Source: Enterococcus plantarum
GTDB lineage: Bacteria > Bacillota > Bacilli > Lactobacillales > Enterococcaceae
Direction: 5' to 3'
Length of the DNA stretch: 64,000 nt
Assembly: GCF_001730295.1 (NCBI RefSeq)
Contig: NZ_MIKA01000001.1
Location: forward strand, 1-64,000
In this document: positions 63,576 through 64,000 of the stretch, piece after piece
Layout of the letters: each line of letters opens with the position of its first letter
Position numbering within the stretch: position 1 is the stretch's first letter
Notes under the pieces: generated by a model
What the model was told of the DNA's origin: nothing
Database searches by the model: none
The model's input: the letters and a program-made list of their open reading frames with translations, nothing else
Position numbers and translations under genes: made by a program

Positions 63576-64000
63576 TTGCCGAACAAGATAAAAAAAAGGC
63601 ATCTGTTAGATTATAGTATTTTGATTCCCTATTTGGTTCTTAGTGCAGTGGGATTAATCATGGTTTACAGTTCTACTTCTTCTCTGTTAGTGTCACAAGG
63701 CAAGCCACCGACCGGAATGGTTATCACCCAACTGCAATTTTGGCTTTTAAGTTTAGTAGCAATGTTTTTTATTTACAAGATGAAAACAAGCGTCTTTCAA
63801 GTCAAAGGCTTTATTATGTTTGCAATTGTGGTTATTTCGGTTCTTCTCTTAGCCGTTCGATTTACGACATTAGGTTCAGAAATCAATGGTGCTAAAGGTT
63901 GGATTCAAATTGGTTCGTTCTCAATGCAACCGGCTGAATATCTAAAAATAATGGTGATTTGGTATCTTGCCTATATTTTAGGCCGAAGACAGAAATATAT
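63576..64000 (+). CDS. ftsW: FtsW cell-division SEDS polymerase (start only)
   Basis: Partial: the first 141 residues run off the window. The sequence begins PNKIKKRHLLDYSILIPYLV and contains LIMVYSSTS and AKGWIQIGSFSMQPAEYLKI, the FtsW/SEDS block. It starts with TTG three bases after ylaN, behind AAGGAGG. Its place after ylaN matches the primary ftsW of Bacilli, so it is the likely division enzyme, distinct from the two SEDS genes at the left edge. Confidence 0.88.
   Translation, partial: MPNKIKKRHLLDYSILIPYLVLSAVGLIMVYSSTSSLLVSQGKPPTGMVITQLQFWLLSLVAMFFIYKMKTSVFQVKGFIMFAIVVISVLLLAVRFTTLGSEINGAKGWIQIGSFSMQPAEYLKIMVIWYLAYILGRRQKY

Overview
The window is chromosomal DNA of a low-GC Gram-positive bacterium, most probably an Enterococcus or close relative. 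The supports are strong Shine-Dalgarno sequences with frequent TTG/GTG starts, an hrcA-grpE-dnaK-dnaJ operon with two CIRCE operators, alsS-alsD, a PEP-utiliser-type pyruvate kinase, ylaN next to ftsW, an LPXTG surface protein, and many U-tailed terminators. The species cannot be fixed from the sequence. Most of the window is housekeeping; the unusual material is in RNA leaders, operators and a decayed accessory block at about 26.1-32.6 kb.

Layout. 0-4 kb (minus): an LCP ligase plus two SEDS (FtsW/RodA) genes downstream of an M-box (Mg2+) riboswitch and its terminator, with no Mg2+ transporter between. 4.4-6.8 kb: acetolactate synthase and decarboxylase (acetoin route). 6.9-7.8 kb (minus): RNase HIII. 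7.95-13.6 kb: rimP-nusA-ylxR-ylxQ-infB-rbfA behind a leader with a terminator and a large stem. 13.7-17.1 kb: a secreted coiled-coil/CAP protein, truB and ribF. 17.3-19.1 kb: a membrane-anchored glycerophosphodiesterase. 19.7-26.1 kb: hemW, then hrcA-grpE-dnaK-dnaJ.

26.2-27.4 kb holds broken remnants of an ethanolamine-utilisation locus: an iron alcohol dehydrogenase (eutG-like), the start of eutS, and eutQ. Directly after it, an intact ECF transporter operon (T, fused A-A, S, DUF4430 lipoprotein; probably cobalamin uptake) has its own promoter. Its leader carries two hairpins with identical AATGAA hexaloops, the signature bound by EutV-type ANTAR antiterminators, followed by mutually exclusive antiterminator and terminator stems. 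31.4-32.6 kb contains further pseudogenes (PPOX-family and EVE-domain).

32.6-35.4 kb (minus): a YknXYZ/MacAB-like export system. 35.6-40 kb: a phosphoesterase, tex, an SprT-like protein and a YdcF-like protein, then tRNA-Leu(GAG). 40.5-46 kb: a GH13 remnant, an alanine-type aminotransferase, a DUF2187 protein divergent from an HTH-TPR regulator with symmetric operators between, nagA, and a Phd-like antitoxin without an obvious toxin. 45.5-47.7 kb (minus): a radical-SAM/partner DNA-repair pair under a LexA box. 47.7-55 kb: a HAD phosphatase, a DUF1361 protein, a cell-wall 5'-nucleotidase, an NCS2 purine permease, an MFS exporter and a DUF2929 protein. 55.1-62.6 kb: dnaE, pfkA-pyk, and an alcohol dehydrogenase behind a Rex-like site. 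The right edge has a nonsense-interrupted small membrane gene, ylaN and the start of a third SEDS gene (ftsW).

The strongest leads are the M-box over cell-wall genes, the ANTAR-type leader beside the collapsed eut locus, and the structured attenuator leader of the nusA operon.
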